From: an uncultured Woeseiaceae bacterium | Lineage (GTDB): Bacteria > Pseudomonadota > Gammaproteobacteria > Steroidobacterales > Woeseiaceae | Length of the DNA stretch: 64,000 nucleotides | Direction: 5' to 3' | Assembly (NCBI GenBank): GCA_902510755.1 | Contig: CABXCS010000003.1 | Coordinates: 19,285-83,284 of the forward strand | In this document: in pieces, positions 1 through 8,238 of the stretch | Numbering within the stretch: position 1 is the stretch's first letter | Layout of the letters: each line of letters begins with the position of its first letter | The notes under the pieces: generated by a model | Database searches by the model: none | What the model was told of the DNA's origin: nothing | What the model saw: only the letters and a program-made list of their open reading frames with translations | Translations under genes and position numbers: made by a program

Positions 1-267
1 AACATGCCCCATCCATTTTTCATTTATTTGTGAAAGTGACAATTCTCCAATAATAGCTGCCTTATTATCTGTAGGCGCACCAATTACAACTGAATTATCT
101 ATTTGTCCTTTACCACCATTGAGAATTAACATCCATTTTCCTTCAACAGAGGTTTTAGCCATTAAAGGAGAGATAGTAACTAGATAAATGGATATAAATT
201 TAAAAATAAATTGACTTATAGTTTTTAAAAATTTAGAAAGTTCAGTCTTGCTGATAATATGATTCAT
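1..267 (-). CDS. Exported protein of unknown function, N-terminal part only
   Basis: An open frame of 89 codons starts with ATG at 267 and runs off the left edge, so only the N-terminus is visible. The ATG directly follows the TAA of the DUF6152 gene upstream (stop at 270-268), so the two are almost certainly co-transcribed and translationally coupled. Residues about 13-36 form a hydrophobic stretch after a Lys-containing start, ending near Pro-Leu-Met-Ala, which looks like a signal peptide or anchor. The remainder (VEGKWMLIL...) is a short beta-rich start of a domain I do not recognise. The link to a DUF6152 protein suggests an exported partner; no function can be assigned. Confidence 0.6.
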   Translation of the reverse strand, partial: MNHIISKTELSKFLKTISQFIFKFISIYLVTISPLMAKTSVEGKWMLILNGGKGQIDNSVVIGAPTDNKAAIIGELSLSQINEKWMGHV

Positions 268-672
268 TTATTTTTTACCTAATTTTTCTGGCTTAGGATA
301 TTTTTGACCTAAGCTTGATCCATCGGACAGTTTAATGGATATAACTGATAGAAGTTTTCTACCATCTCTACCGGGATGGCCAATTATGCTTATTTTATCA
401 CCAACTTGAATAGTATTTTTTGTCCACCCTTTTCTAACAAGAAGTGAGGGACTACTGGTTCTTACATCCCAGCTTATAATCTCATTATTATCGATTATAT
501 CTACATAATAACGAACATGTGGATTTCTGAACCAAATCTCCGAAACTACACCTTCTATCTCAATGGTCTTTTCAGCTGTAAATTCAACAGCGAATGAATG
601 ATGAGCATTAATAGAATTACATGAAATTAATCCCAGTAGAATTGTCATTAATTTGATATTTTTTAGGTTCAA
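268..672 (-). CDS. DUF6152 family exported protein
   Basis: A 134-residue protein with a signal peptide (about residues 1-23) followed by the AHHSFAVEF motif typical of DUF6152, then the conserved W-x-R-NPH segment (IWFRNPHVRYYVDI) and a beta-rich C-terminal half. DUF6152 proteins are small predicted periplasmic proteins of unknown function, common in marine Gammaproteobacteria; the paired His next to the cleavage site suggests metal binding, which is only inference. It heads a leftward transcription unit with the partial gene at the window edge. A second, divergent member of the family lies at 2261-2671 on the other strand. Confidence 0.85.
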   Translation of the reverse strand: MNLKNIKLMTILLGLISCNSINAHHSFAVEFTAEKTIEIEGVVSEIWFRNPHVRYYVDIIDNNEIISWDVRTSSPSLLVRKGWTKNTIQVGDKISIIGHPGRDGRKLLSVISIKLSDGSSLGQKYPKPEKLGKK

Positions 673-890
673 AATTTTTCCTAAGAGATATTTTAAATAT
701 ATTATTTGGCCAAATCATACTACTTAACTAAGCTATTTACTCATAAAATAGTCAAAATTCTTCATAATTTAATTATGTTATATTATTAGTCGATAGTTAC
801 TTGAAAATAATGTGATCCATTTTAAATGCTGACTAACTTCAATAGTAGGGAAATTATAAAATTAATTGTAAGCGCAAAAAGGAAAATAGT

Positions 891-1337
891 ATGAAGATTC
901 TTATGCCAATAGTAGTCTTTTTCATCTTATTGAGTGGATGTAATCAAACTAGTGAATTTAAAACTGACGAAATAATATTCTATGTTGAGATGACAGTTAA
1001 TAATAAGTCATCAGATGAAATTGAAGTATTTTCAAGAAAATACCAGGAGCTTGTTATGCTTAACGAGCCTGATACTCTGTCGTGGAAATTTTTTAAATCA
1101 AGTTCTGATGAAGTGATTGAGATTTCCAGATGGAATAATTCAGAGGCAATTAAAACACACATTAGTAATATATCGAGTGGTGGTATTTTGGAGGGTGGCT
1201 TTATATCTTTTGTTGATCATTTTGTAATTAATAAAATAAGCGTTTTAGGAAAAATTAATCCTGAAGTTAGAGCGATGTTGGACAATCTTGGTATTCCGAT
1301 AATATATAGACCGCTAATTTCAGGTTACAGTCGATAA
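891..1337 (+). CDS. Lipoprotein with ABM-like (dimeric alpha-beta barrel) domain
   Basis: The 148-residue product has a lipoprotein signal with lipobox LLSGC (Cys17). The rest resembles the antibiotic-biosynthesis-monooxygenase (ABM)-like ferredoxin fold: a first strand (IIFYVEMTV), a helix, the 'DTLSWKFF' strand, the 'EVIEISRWNNSEAIKTHI' strand-helix segment, and a C-terminal helix ending in IIYRPLISGYSR. ABM-like domains include small monooxygenases and many proteins of unknown activity; no catalytic residue can be named. An AAAAGGA ribosome site precedes the ATG. It is followed 11 bases later by an exported hydratase-like gene, so the pair probably forms an operon in the envelope. Confidence 0.7.
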   Translation: MKILMPIVVFFILLSGCNQTSEFKTDEIIFYVEMTVNNKSSDEIEVFSRKYQELVMLNEPDTLSWKFFKSSSDEVIEISRWNNSEAIKTHISNISSGGILEGGFISFVDHFVINKISVLGKINPEVRAMLDNLGIPIIYRPLISGYSR

Positions 1338-1348
1338 ATGATCTTGTC

Positions 1349-2254
1349 ATGAGAAGAAGAATTTTAAGTTTATTGTTGGTAATTTTCTCTCCCATAAGCG
1401 CGTTCTCACAAGATACAGAGGTATCTTACAATCAAATAGACACTGAGATTCAAAGGATGGCAATTAATTTTTTAAAACTAAGGCCAATGCAGGGTTTTGA
1501 TTATAAAAATATGTCAATCTCAAGAGCTTATTTCTGGCAGGGAAGGATGGCTGATTATCTCGGTATTAAATTTGGTCCAGTTATTGGTTATAAAACTGGG
1601 GGTCATAATGCGGGCCCATCATTCGTAACATTTCCCAAGGATGGAATTCGCGGCTTACTTTTAGAGGATATGCTAAAGCCAAATAATTTTAAGGTTGAAT
1701 TGGGAGCGACAAAACGAGGTTTTTTAGAGGCGGATTTTGCATTTAGGGTAAAAGATGGCTCTATAAATGAGGCGAACAATGAGATCCAATTATTAGCAGG
1801 TTTAGATGCGATTATTCCATTTGCTGAGATACCAGACCCTTATTATGAATCTGGAACCAGAAGCGTAAATGGAACTATTGTGTCAAATATGGGGAGTAGA
1901 TTCTCAATTATGGGAGCACCTCTTTTCATTGAACCTACTGAATTATGGATTAAAAAAATTAATAATTTTACATTTGCCGTGCATGATGAGCACAATAATT
2001 TAATTGAGGAAGGAAAAATAAATGGATGGTACAAACCTTTAGTGGTAGTTAAATGGCTTCGTGATCATCTGTTATCCAGTGGTATAAGATTAAAAGCCGG
2101 AGATATATTATCTTTAGGTAACATTGGAATTATCAGGCAATTACACCCAGATTCTCCCCGTGGCCCTGCCTACCAACCTAATTCATTTACCCTGAGTTAT
2201 TATGGGCTCAGCGACCAACCCGTTAACGTTACAATTATGATAGATAGATCTTGA
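1349..2254 (+). CDS. Exported 2-keto-4-pentenoate hydratase-like (MhpD/FAH superfamily) protein
   Basis: The 301-residue product begins with a clear signal peptide (MRRRILSLLLVIFSPISAFS). The rest follows the MhpD/fumarylacetoacetase-superfamily pattern: 'RPMQGFD', 'AYFWQGRMADYLG...GYKTG', 'GIRGLLLEDML', then a metal-site-like E127-A-D129 (LEADFAFRVKDG) and 'PFAEIPDP', which could supply the third acidic ligand. Known MhpD enzymes hydrate 2-hydroxypentadienoate in the cytoplasm; export of such a fold is unusual. It sits between an ABM-like lipoprotein and a DUF6152 protein, all exported, so a periplasmic role on a small molecule is possible. The substrate is unknown. Confidence 0.7.
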   Translation: MRRRILSLLLVIFSPISAFSQDTEVSYNQIDTEIQRMAINFLKLRPMQGFDYKNMSISRAYFWQGRMADYLGIKFGPVIGYKTGGHNAGPSFVTFPKDGIRGLLLEDMLKPNNFKVELGATKRGFLEADFAFRVKDGSINEANNEIQLLAGLDAIIPFAEIPDPYYESGTRSVNGTIVSNMGSRFSIMGAPLFIEPTELWIKKINNFTFAVHDEHNNLIEEGKINGWYKPLVVVKWLRDHLLSSGIRLKAGDILSLGNIGIIRQLHPDSPRGPAYQPNSFTLSYYGLSDQPVNVTIMIDRS

Positions 2255-2260
2255 TTGAAT

Positions 2261-2671
2261 ATGCAATTTAAATTCTCATCAGAAATTAATATCATTTTAA
2301 GTATGTTTGTTCTTCTTACCCATGATATCTATGCTCATCATGGTTGGTCTTATTATCGTGAAGAAATTTCTATAACAACAAAAGTAACCAAACTTCGTTT
2401 GCGTAATCCACATGATCAGATCATGACTATAGATGATAACAATAAAGTGTGGAATTTGTTATTAGCACCACCAGCGAGGAATCGTCGTTTTGGTTTCGAC
2501 GGAAGTGTCATCAAGATTGGCGACGAAATTGTGATCTTAGGGCAAAAGCATATCGATAAAAATGAAATCAAAATTCACTGTATATACAAAAATCAGGAAT
2601 TGATTTATATTTACCGATATCCCAATGGAATGAGTAGTCTTGACTTTATGCGATTGGGTGGGAAATGTTAA
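2261..2671 (+). CDS. DUF6152-like exported protein
   Basis: The frame opens at TTG 2255, directly after the previous stop, but ATG 2261 is a better start and is used here (136 residues). A signal peptide ends near DIYA, followed by HHGWSYY and then LRNPHDQIMTI. The HH-aromatic start and the R-NPH segment match the DUF6152 protein at 268-672, though overall identity is low. The protein ends in Gly-Lys-Cys. It is the last gene of the rightward group with the ABM-like lipoprotein and the hydratase-like protein. Function is unknown; conserved His residues after cleavage suggest metal binding, unproven. Confidence 0.7.
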   Translation: MQFKFSSEINIILSMFVLLTHDIYAHHGWSYYREEISITTKVTKLRLRNPHDQIMTIDDNNKVWNLLLAPPARNRRFGFDGSVIKIGDEIVILGQKHIDKNEIKIHCIYKNQELIYIYRYPNGMSSLDFMRLGGKC

Positions 2672-2778
2672 ATTTGGTTTTAGTTACAAAATAACTTTCA
2701 AATCTTTTCGGATTCACCTTGATTATGTGTATTATATTGATCTTCAGCTATTTAGATGTGTTTTCATAGGAGATTTCA

Positions 2779-3936
2779 ATGAGATTCAGAAGCAAGCAGA
2801 TTCATGCAGGAGTTACACCAGACCCAACGACAGGCGCTATATTAACTCCAATCTTTCAATCAACAACCTTTGTTCAAGAATCTGTTGATAGTTATCTTTC
2901 AAAAGGCTTTTCCTATTCTCGTTCAGGAAATCCAACTGTTAGAGCGCTAGAGAAGAAGTTAGCTGAGTTAGAGGGTGGTTATGATGCAACTTGTTATGGA
3001 ACAGGTATGTCAGCAGTTAACTGTACGATGCTGGCATTTTTGAGCGCTGGTGATCACGCTATAATTTCTGATGTAGCTTATGGTGGTACATACCGTTTAT
3101 GCACAAAAGTATTGAGCCGTTTTGGTATTGAATTTTCTTTTGCTGATACTTCTAATCCTGACGATGTAAAATCTAAAGTTAAAGAAAATACAAAGCTATT
3201 TTTAACCGAAACTCCAGCTAATCCAACCATGAAACTATCAGATATTGCTGAGATATCAAAGATTTCCCAGTCAGTCAATGCTGTTCATGTAGTCGATAAC
3301 ACTTTAATCACTCCATGTTATCAAAGAGCAATTGAGTTGGGTGCAGATTTATCTCTTCATAGCACTACAAAATATTTTGATGGTCATAATGCGACTGTTG
3401 GGGGTGCAGTAGTAGCTAGAACAAAAGAATTGGACGAAAAAATCCGTTTTATACAAAATAGCACTGGATCAATCATGTCACCAATGGTTGCTTGGTTGAC
3501 ACTTCAGGGCTGCAAAACTCTCTCAGTGAGAATGGAAGCACAGTCTGCCAACGCTCTCGCGATCGCTCGTTACTTAGAAAGTCATCCAAAAGTTGAACAA
3601 GTGGCTTACCCTGGCTTAGAATCATTTTCTCAACACGAATTAGCGAAAAAACAATCTTCTGGTTTCGGAGCAATGTTGTGGTTTGAGGTTAAAGGAGGTT
3701 TAAAAGCAGGTAAACAACTCATGGATTCAGTAGATTTGTGGACTTTAGCAGAAAATTTAGGCTCAGTAGAATCGCTGATAACGCACCCAGTTACTATGAC
3801 ACACGCAGATGTTGATGAAGCGGAGAGAAAAAGAGTTGGCATTATAGATGGATTGGTAAGGTTATCAGTCGGTTTGGAAGATGGCGAAGATCTTATAGAA
3901 GCTCTAGATAAGGCATTAGAGAGCGTTCAAGTCTGA
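2779..3936 (+). CDS. Trans-sulfuration PLP enzyme (cystathionine gamma-synthase/lyase family)
   Basis: This 385-residue protein is a Cys/Met-metabolism PLP enzyme. It has the family start (KQIHAG...TGAILTPIFQSTTF), the tetramer-contact 'YSRSGNPTVRALE', the 'YGTGMSAV' phosphate-binding loop, 'VVDNTLITP', and the PLP lysine in 'LHSTTKYFDGHN'. These enzymes perform gamma-elimination or gamma-replacement on cystathionine, O-acylhomoserine or methionine. Motifs alone do not separate cystathionine gamma-synthase, gamma-lyase and sulfhydrylase. An AGGAG site about 6 bases before the ATG fixes the start. It converges with the ctaA gene 7 bases downstream. It is likely a cytosolic step of methionine/cysteine interconversion. 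Confidence 0.85.
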   Translation: MRFRSKQIHAGVTPDPTTGAILTPIFQSTTFVQESVDSYLSKGFSYSRSGNPTVRALEKKLAELEGGYDATCYGTGMSAVNCTMLAFLSAGDHAIISDVAYGGTYRLCTKVLSRFGIEFSFADTSNPDDVKSKVKENTKLFLTETPANPTMKLSDIAEISKISQSVNAVHVVDNTLITPCYQRAIELGADLSLHSTTKYFDGHNATVGGAVVARTKELDEKIRFIQNSTGSIMSPMVAWLTLQGCKTLSVRMEAQSANALAIARYLESHPKVEQVAYPGLESFSQHELAKKQSSGFGAMLWFEVKGGLKAGKQLMDSVDLWTLAENLGSVESLITHPVTMTHADVDEAERKRVGIIDGLVRLSVGLEDGEDLIEALDKALESVQV

Positions 3937-3943
3937 TTTAATA

Positions 3944-4978
3944 TCAGTTATCTCCTCTTGTTAGTCCGTGACATAAGTATAGTGCGACAGTGAGTAATAG
4001 CATTGCAGTCGCTTGGTGAGCGGCTGCAAGTGTTGTTGGGACATATAATATTAAAGTAGATATTCCCAATATGAATTGTAGTATGGTTGTATGCATAAGT
4101 GCATTAATAGCTTTTCTCATTCTTGTTGAGAATTCAATTCTTCTTGCCCTGAACCAATATAAACCAACAGAAAGAAAGGTAATAAGTGTAAGTATACGAT
4201 GATTGAATTGTACGGTAGCGATGTTTTCAAAATGATTTAACCACAACGGTTTTAGAGCAAATATACCCGGCGGAACCCAATATTCACCCATCATTGGGTA
4301 CGTGTTATATATTTTTCCCGCCTTTAATCCAGCCACAAATCCACCAGATATGATTGTAATGATGATAAGCAAAGTTAGGGCTTGGGTTTTTTTTGACCAC
4401 ACATGAGCAATTGTTTTTTTAGGGTAAATGAGATTTAATGCTACCCAAAGCATGAAGCTATATATCAAAAATGCAGATGATAAGTGTGCAGTTAATCGAT
4501 ACTGACTTACTGCCGGATTATCAACCAGCCCGCTTTTAACCATGTACCATCCTAATAAACCTTGCATACCACCTAAGATCAGCATTAGAAAGTATTTTGG
4601 GAGTTCTTTATTTTTTATATATCCTTTGAAGATGAAGAAAATTAGTGGGATAAAAAAAGCCAAACCAATTAATCTTCCAAGTAACCTATGTAGATATTCT
4701 AGCCAGAATATTTGTTTAAAATCATAAACATTCATGTAAGAATTTTTTTTAAGAAATTCTGGAGATTGTTTATACATTTCAAAGGTATTTAACCAATCTT
4801 CTGTAGAAATCGGAGGAATTGCACCCATAATAGGTCGCCAATCAACCATAGATAGACCAGAGCCAGTTAATCTTGTCACTCCTCCGAGAATAACCATTAT
4901 AAAAACCATAAAACAACATAAAAGAAGCCATTTAGCGACAGATAAATTCGCAGTCAACATTTTATTTTCTGCTAGCAT
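3944..4978 (-). CDS. ctaA: Haem A synthase (COX15/CtaA)
   Basis: The 344-residue membrane protein has about eight hydrophobic segments and the four family histidines: 'EYLHRLLGR', 'RLTAHLSSA', 'QFNHRILTL' and 'AAAHQATAM'. The N-terminal 'GGVTRLTGSGLSMVDWRP' loop is diagnostic of COX15/CtaA. The enzyme oxidises the haem O methyl group to make haem A for aa3-type oxidases. No ctaB or cytochrome oxidase structural genes lie nearby, so it is an isolated copy here. The length fits the proteobacterial COX15 type. Transcription faces left and converges with the trans-sulfuration gene. Confidence 0.95.
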   Translation of the reverse strand: MLAENKMLTANLSVAKWLLLCCFMVFIMVILGGVTRLTGSGLSMVDWRPIMGAIPPISTEDWLNTFEMYKQSPEFLKKNSYMNVYDFKQIFWLEYLHRLLGRLIGLAFFIPLIFFIFKGYIKNKELPKYFLMLILGGMQGLLGWYMVKSGLVDNPAVSQYRLTAHLSSAFLIYSFMLWVALNLIYPKKTIAHVWSKKTQALTLLIIITIISGGFVAGLKAGKIYNTYPMMGEYWVPPGIFALKPLWLNHFENIATVQFNHRILTLITFLSVGLYWFRARRIEFSTRMRKAINALMHTTILQFILGISTLILYVPTTLAAAHQATAMLLLTVALYLCHGLTRGDN

Positions 4979-5125
4979 TAATTGAACTCCATTTAATAAA
5001 TCGAATACATTATTTATTTATAACAGTAACGTTAATTTATCATTATTCAACTCTAATCGCCCGTTTGAAGAGGAATATAATAGTAATGTTACATTCGTTT
5101 ACAACTATTTAAATACATTGGCCAT

Positions 5126-5593
5126 CTATTTAAAGGATGTAATTTTTAGTGGTAATGAAGTGGTGTATTTTATTGTTTCCATGCTGAAACTTGAGCTTAC
5201 ATCGTATAAATCAACCTTTGTGATCATCTCCTTATACATTTCATCATAACTATTCATATCTGGTACGACCGCTCTAATTAAATAATCGATATCACCACTT
5301 AATCGGTGTACTTCCATGATATTTGGATTAGCTGAAACCATCTTATTAAATTCGTTAAACCATCTAGAGGTATGTTTATGGGTTCTGATAGCTGAATAAA
5401 CAGTGAGGTCAAGTCCAACTTTTTTCTGATCTAATAGTGTAACTCTTGCACTGATTATTCCTTTTTCTTCAAGTGATTGAATTCGTCTCCAACATGTAGA
5501 TGCAGACATATCTAGAGTATTAGCAATTTCATTAACTGTTAGTGTGGAATTTTTCTGAATGATTTCAAGTATTCTTAAATCTTTTTTATCCAT
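5126..5593 (-). CDS. Lrp/AsnC family transcriptional regulator
   Basis: An N-terminal winged helix (MDKKDLRILEIIQKN...TLDMSASTCWRRIQSLEEKG) is followed by an AsnC/RAM ligand-binding domain (VHRLSGDIDYLIRAVVPD). I choose ATG 5593 because it is preceded by GAAGGAT at a good distance and begins exactly at the family's usual N-terminus; an in-frame ATG at 5629 would add 12 residues without homology. Members bind DNA as dimers or octamers and respond to amino acids. It is divergent from the cytochrome c/NorB-like pair across a 144-base gap, so it could control that operon, but no operator is evident. The effector is unknown. Confidence 0.92.
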   Translation of the reverse strand: MDKKDLRILEIIQKNSTLTVNEIANTLDMSASTCWRRIQSLEEKGIISARVTLLDQKKVGLDLTVYSAIRTHKHTSRWFNEFNKMVSANPNIMEVHRLSGDIDYLIRAVVPDMNSYDEMYKEMITKVDLYDVSSSFSMETIKYTTSLPLKITSFK

Positions 5594-5737
5594 TTTGGAT
5601 CCTTCTTTTAATTTGAAATATAATTTCATTATAAATATAAATATTAAGATATTATTTCTTAATTATCATTATTTATAATATATATGGAACATATTTTCAT
5701 TAAATTTAATATATAATTTTGTTTTGAAAGTTAATAT

Positions 5738-6208
5738 TTGATAGTTATTAGGGGGGGGAGAATCATCAATAACCGCAAAATATTCATTACTTTAGTGATT
5801 TCTTATTTTTTTTATTCAATCTATATCTTTGCCTCAGGAACAGATTCTTTACCAGGGATGATCGCTCATTCTGATGAAAGTCGTCATGGGCAGGAATTAT
5901 TCCAAGAGTATCATTGCATAGCTTGCCATCAGTTTTATGGTCTTGGTGGTCACATGGGCCCGGAATTAACTAATGCAATGTCATATCGAGGTGGAAATGT
6001 GGGTGAGATAATTGCTAGACAATTTTTAGCTAATGGTGGAAATGGAATGCCTAATTTAAATCTCACCGAAACTGAAATATCTGCCTTAATTGCTTATTTA
6101 AAATTTGTTGATAAGACAGGCACCTATCCACCAAAAAACTATAAAGTTAAATGGGGCATGATATATCAGGAAGATGATCCAGAATGGGTGTCAGGAGAGA
6201 AATTATGA
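5738..6208 (+). CDS. Membrane-anchored cytochrome c, NorC-like
   Basis: A 156-residue NorC-type cytochrome: an N-terminal membrane anchor (about residues 14-33), a haem c site C60-I-A-C63-H64, the NorC-like 'GGHMGPELT' segment and a likely Met ligand M104 (NGMPNL). It should pass electrons to the NorB-like subunit, whose ATG overlaps its stop by four bases. The start is uncertain. The only upstream candidate in frame is TTG 5738, with GAAAG as a weak ribosome site, and the first codons run through eight consecutive G (5751-5758). A length error or slippage in that tract would alter the N-terminus. The haem domain itself is secure. Confidence 0.85.
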   Translation: MIVIRGGRIINNRKIFITLVISYFFYSIYIFASGTDSLPGMIAHSDESRHGQELFQEYHCIACHQFYGLGGHMGPELTNAMSYRGGNVGEIIARQFLANGGNGMPNLNLTETEISALIAYLKFVDKTGTYPPKNYKVKWGMIYQEDDPEWVSGEKL

Positions 6209-7563
6209 TTGGTTTGAGGTTTATGCGTCTAGGAGTCATTACTCTCGCGATAGGTTTATTCTTTGGAGTAATCGGTGGCTTTCAGTTTTTATTTCCAGAT
6301 TTTTTGAGAGAATTATTATTCACTAAAACAAGAGCAATTCATGTCTCTATGGTCGTTTCTTGGATATTCTTGATAGCTATAGGAGGTATTTATTACTATC
6401 TTCCATCACAATTGGATAAGAAATTATATTCCAATAAATTGGCTGGTTGGCATTACTGGCTATTCTTGATTACGGGAATTCTTGTGTTAGTAAGTTATCT
6501 ATCAGGAAAATTTGGAGGACGAGAATACTTTGCATTTCCTCCAATATTAAGTATTCCAATCTTTCTAAGTTGGATATTTTTTGGGTATAATTTTTTCCGT
6601 ACTATGTCGCAAGAAACAGAGTCATGGCCAGTCTATTACTGGCAGTGGGCTACAGGGATAATATTTTTCTTCTTAACTTACACCGAAGCTCATCTTTATC
6701 TAATTCCATATTTTAGAGAAAATATGGTTCGTGAAATTATTGTGCAGTGGAAATCATATGGGGCATTAACAGGCTCCTGGAATATGTTGGTTTATGGTAC
6801 TGGGTTGTTTATTGCAACTAGAATAAGTGGAAATGACAACGTCGCAAAAACAAAAATGGCTTTTGCACTCTATTTTTTGGGCTTATTTAATTTAATATTT
6901 GGATGGGCGCATCATACCTATCTAGTTCCCTCAGAGACATGGATACGAACATTTGCTTATTTTGTAAGTATGACTGAATTGTATATATTCGGTAAGATTA
7001 TATGGGATTGGCGTGGCTCCCTTCAGCAATGGCAGATAAACAAACACGATACTGCTTATCGTTTTCTGTTCGCTGCTGATATATGGGTATTTTTAAACTT
7101 AGGATTGGCGTTGATTATATCCGTACCATATTTTAATTTATACACTCATGGAACCCATACTATTGTGGCCCACGCCATGGGAAGCACGATTGGGATAAAT
7201 ACTATGATTTTATTATCTTCATTATTTTATTTGATAAATGAAGCAAAAGTGAGTCAACTTGATACTAGAGAGACTAAAAAAGTAATAAATGGATTTTGGA
7301 TTACAAATGTCTCTCTGGCGGTATTTTTAATTGCCCTTATTTGTGCTGGTTTAGGGAAAGGTATTTTATATACTGACATGCCGTTTCAGGCAATGATGTT
7401 CAATATTAGACCATTTCTTGTAACATTTACACTAGCAGGGATAGCGTTAATGTTGGGTCTCTGGGTTGTTTTGTGGCAAGCTTTTAATAAATTAGGAATT
7501 CTAAATGGTTCCATAGATGTTTCAAAGCAGGATGAGGTGCGAGTTAATAAGCAACCAACATAA
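6205..7563 (+). CDS. NorB/cbb3-like haem-copper oxidase subunit with altered ligands
   Basis: ATG 6205 forms an ATGA overlap with the cytochrome c gene and has GGAGAG upstream; an in-frame ATG at 6184 is less likely. The 452-residue, about 12-helix protein follows the NorB pattern. It keeps H46 (low-spin haem ligand, 'RAIHVSMVVSW'), H236-H237 ('WAHHTYLVP') and H323 (proximal haem ligand, 'THTIVAHAMG'). By my hand alignment to NorB, the first FeB histidine and nearby Glu (WVVHLWVEGVW in Pseudomonas NorB) fall on Y185 and T189 (WKSYGALTGSW), and the second His of the TM10 H-x-H pair is M325. It is therefore probably not an ordinary NO reductase or oxidase. With the cytochrome c subunit it forms a two-gene operon. 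Confidence 0.8.
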   Translation: MIGLRFMRLGVITLAIGLFFGVIGGFQFLFPDFLRELLFTKTRAIHVSMVVSWIFLIAIGGIYYYLPSQLDKKLYSNKLAGWHYWLFLITGILVLVSYLSGKFGGREYFAFPPILSIPIFLSWIFFGYNFFRTMSQETESWPVYYWQWATGIIFFFLTYTEAHLYLIPYFRENMVREIIVQWKSYGALTGSWNMLVYGTGLFIATRISGNDNVAKTKMAFALYFLGLFNLIFGWAHHTYLVPSETWIRTFAYFVSMTELYIFGKIIWDWRGSLQQWQINKHDTAYRFLFAADIWVFLNLGLALIISVPYFNLYTHGTHTIVAHAMGSTIGINTMILLSSLFYLINEAKVSQLDTRETKKVINGFWITNVSLAVFLIALICAGLGKGILYTDMPFQAMMFNIRPFLVTFTLAGIALMLGLWVVLWQAFNKLGILNGSIDVSKQDEVRVNKQPT

Positions 7564-7569
7564 CTTGAA

Positions 7570-8238
7570 CTAGTTACTATTATTCTTTGTGATAACAATA
7601 TTATTATTCATAAATAGAACTGATCTATCAGCGAAATAATTCGCTTCCTTTGTATCATGAGAAACGATTAATACGGTTGCTTGCCTCTCTTTAAAGATTT
7701 TTTTAGTTTCATTGTGAAGTTCGTTTTTTAAGCTTCCATCAAGAGCATTGAATGGCTCATCCAATAAAAGAATATTTGGCTCCGGTGCCATAGCTCTGGC
7801 AAGTGCCACTCTTTGTTGCTCTCCTCCTGATATTTCATGTGGATATTTATTTCGTAGTGACTGAACTCTAAAAAGCTCCAAGTAATCAGAAGCAATTTCT
7901 TGCTTATTTTTTTGATTATGAATTCCAAAAGTAACATTATTTAAAACACTGAGATGAGGAAAAAGAGCTCTCTCTTGAACCACAAGTCCAATTTTTCTTT
8001 TTTCGGGAGGAAGAAAGTGATTTGCATCTGAGATAATTTGATTATTTATCTTTATAACACCGGAAGTCTGCGTTTCAAGCCCAGCGATTATTCTCAATAA
8101 TGTAGTTTTACCGCATCCTGAAGGGCCAAGGATAGAAATAATTTCACCTGAATCGATCTCAAGATTGAGATTTTCAAATAGAATCTTATCATTCTCATAA
8201 GAGTGTTTTAAATTATTTATTTCTAAAATTGGTTTCAT
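7570..8238 (-). CDS. fbpC: Ferric-iron ABC transporter ATP-binding protein
   Basis: The 222-residue ATPase has Walker A GPSGCGKTT, Q-loop 'VVQERALFPHLSV', signature ISGGEQQRVALARA, Walker B ILLLDEPF and the switch His in 'IVSHD'. It lacks the C-terminal TOBE extension of many FbpC/PotA proteins, so it is a short form. The ATG abuts the permease stop (8239), and the three genes fbpA-fbpB-fbpC run leftward as one operon behind a Fur box. It energises ferric-iron import across the inner membrane. It converges with the NorB-like gene 6 bases away. Confidence 0.92.
   Translation of the reverse strand: MKPILEINNLKHSYENDKILFENLNLEIDSGEIISILGPSGCGKTTLLRIIAGLETQTSGVIKINNQIISDANHFLPPEKRKIGLVVQERALFPHLSVLNNVTFGIHNQKNKQEIASDYLELFRVQSLRNKYPHEISGGEQQRVALARAMAPEPNILLLDEPFNALDGSLKNELHNETKKIFKERQATVLIVSHDTKEANYFADRSVLFMNNNIVITKNNSN

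Noticed and set aside
2640..2888. 82-residue open frame overlapping the DUF6152-like and trans-sulfuration genes
   Set aside because: It overlaps both genes in another frame, has no ribosome site or homology pattern, and the trans-sulfuration gene has a clear start at 2779.
6205..7563. Ordinary NO reductase norB
   Set aside because: The fold matches, but the FeB His/Glu and one low-spin haem His seem to be replaced, and no norD/norQ genes are present; I kept the name NorB-like only.
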